Assembly (NCBI GenBank): GCA_027592155.1
Contig: JAQCKY010000110.1
Coordinates: 1 to 6,897 of the forward strand
Reading direction: 5' to 3'
Length of the DNA stretch: 6,897 nt
Source: Pseudomonadota bacterium
GTDB lineage: Bacteria > Pseudomonadota > Alphaproteobacteria > Rhodospirillales > UBA2165
How positions within the stretch are numbered: position 1 is the stretch's first letter; every line of letters begins with the position of its first letter. The translations under genes and the position numbers were made by a program. This document shows, in pieces, positions 6,038 through 6,897 of the stretch. Below the pieces are notes generated by a model. It had not been told where the DNA came from and made no database searches. It saw only the letters and a program-made list of their open reading frames with translations.

Positions 6038-6897
6038 GACTGCAAGCTCCTCACCGCACGCCAAACTTCATCGACGCCTACCGCACTGATACAAGGGAAG
6101 ACATCGACCTTGCTGCGCCGTTTATCGCAGCGCCAAAAACAGTGATAACACTCCATGCGTTCGTAGACAAAACGAGCATTCGCGGGTGAAACATCTTCGG
6201 GGTAGGGCACGAAACTTCCGAAATGACCGCCGCCGACCACCACTACGGTCGGTGTGCCGAGGGCGATGCTGATATGGGCAGGGCCTGTATCGTTGCTGAT
6301 GACCATCGCCGCGTTCTGCATAATATCGACCAATGTCGAAAGTCCGGTTTTCCCCGTCAGGTCGATGATGTCATCGCGCTCCCCGAACCGGTCCCGATAA
6401 TCGCCAGGCCGCTCATCACGCCCGCCGACAATCACAATTCGGTAATCGTCTTCCAGAAAATGCGCGGCTGTATCGAGATAGGAATTGAACGGCCAACGCC
6501 GCCCAGGCTCGTTACTCCCGGGGTTGAGGACGACATAGGGACGGTCACCGGCGATCGGCGTTTCACCGCCGGGCCAGTCGATCCGGGGTGCCGCGGGCAG
6601 CACCTCCTGTCCCAAGAGCGCGGACAAAAACCGGTAATGCCGAAAGATCTCATGGGTTGGATAAGGGCCTGTATCGATGACCTGATCCACCTGACTGAGA
6701 TAATAGGTAAATTCCGTCCGTGTCGCCTCGTTGATAAAGGGGAGAGATGAAATCTTACGGTCGGCACCCGACATCCACACCAAACTGTCCGCCATCAGCG
6801 CGCGGCGAAAATAGGAGTCGTTGACGACAATTGCCGGTGCCAGCCGACGCAGCCCAAGTCCGATCTTGAGACGGTAAAACGGCTGGCGGGCAAAGGC
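6034..6897 (-). CDS. GT9-family glycosyltransferase A with four-cysteine C-terminal motif (5' end outside window)
   Basis: The frame is open from the right edge through to TGA at 6036-6034, giving 287 visible residues. The Met at 6795 is probably internal, because the frame stays open and protein-like upstream. The N-terminal strand with the catalytic Asp is outside. Seen: donor-loop motif NPGSNEPGRRWPFNSY (125-140), strand YRIVIVGGRDE (152-162), LTGKTGLSTL (180-189), the family signature SNDTGPAHISIALGTPTVVVVGGG (201-224), then VPYPEDVSPAN and Cys250-X2-Cys253-X3-Cys257-X11-Cys269. Known family role: transfer of heptose or a related sugar to LPS core or other envelope acceptors on the cytoplasmic side. 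It is the most upstream gene seen in the minus-strand operon and joins the methyltransferase by a GTGA overlap. It resembles GT9 B at the C-terminus more than the plus-strand GT9. Donor is unknown. Confidence 0.85.
   Translation of the reverse strand, partial: AFARQPFYRLKIGLGLRRLAPAIVVNDSYFRRALMADSLVWMSGADRKISSLPFINEATRTEFTYYLSQVDQVIDTGPYPTHEIFRHYRFLSALLGQEVLPAAPRIDWPGGETPIAGDRPYVVLNPGSNEPGRRWPFNSYLDTAAHFLEDDYRIVIVGGRDERPGDYRDRFGERDDIIDLTGKTGLSTLVDIMQNAAMVISNDTGPAHISIALGTPTVVVVGGGHFGSFVPYPEDVSPANARFVYERMECYHCFWRCDKRRSKVDVFPCISAVGVDEVWRAVRSLQS
6047..6052 (-). promoter_or_regulatory. Ribosome binding site of the methyltransferase gene
   Basis: GAGGAG on the minus strand lies inside the end of the GT9 A gene, nine bases before the GTG at 6037. 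It is the clearest Shine-Dalgarno site of the operon and decides the start over the upstream TTG at 6064, which it would follow rather than precede. Confidence 0.65.

Overview
The window reads like a chromosomal segment of an alphaproteobacterium, possibly of Rhodospirillales type. The evidence is moderately high GC, dense packing with stop/start overlaps, a PhoX-type (DUF839) phosphatase, a short AmpG-like permease and several GT9 (heptosyltransferase-type) glycosyltransferases. The taxonomic call is an inference from gene content and protein style. No rRNA, tRNA, CRISPR, insertion sequence or phage gene was seen.

Layout. Positions 2-676 (+) are the C-terminal part of a PhoX-family phosphatase, cut by the left edge. 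It converges across a 70-base gap on alanine dehydrogenase (ald, 747-1862, -), which has all the expected catalytic residues. A 120-base divergent region (1863-1982) holds a plausible ald promoter and a small palindrome. To its right starts a complete GT9 glycosyltransferase (1983-2993, +), whose 3' end overlaps the 3' end of the opposing AmpG-like permease gene (2932-4248, -) by 62 bases.

The right 60% of the window is one minus-strand operon, read right to left: GT9 enzyme A (6034 to beyond 6897, 5' end off the window), SAM methyltransferase (5330-6037), GT9 enzyme B (4245-5333), AmpG-like MFS permease (2932-4248). Each junction is a 4-base overlap (GTGA, ATGA, ATGA), which implies translational coupling and co-regulation. 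GT9 A and B share an aligned C-terminal region with a four-cysteine motif (CX2CX3CX10-11C). The plus-strand GT9 lacks it.

Inferred role: the operon and the facing GT9 gene probably build or modify a cell-envelope glycan such as the LPS core or another surface polysaccharide. The two GT9 enzymes would add sugars and the methyltransferase would modify a sugar or carrier. The AmpG-like permease, whose relatives import anhydromuropeptides during peptidoglycan recycling, would link the set to wall turnover. PhoX (extracytoplasmic phosphate scavenging) and Ald (alanine/pyruvate interconversion) look like unrelated metabolic neighbours. I see no convincing wholly new system. The most interesting points are the cysteine-bearing GT9 pair around a methyltransferase and its coupling to an AmpG-like permease.
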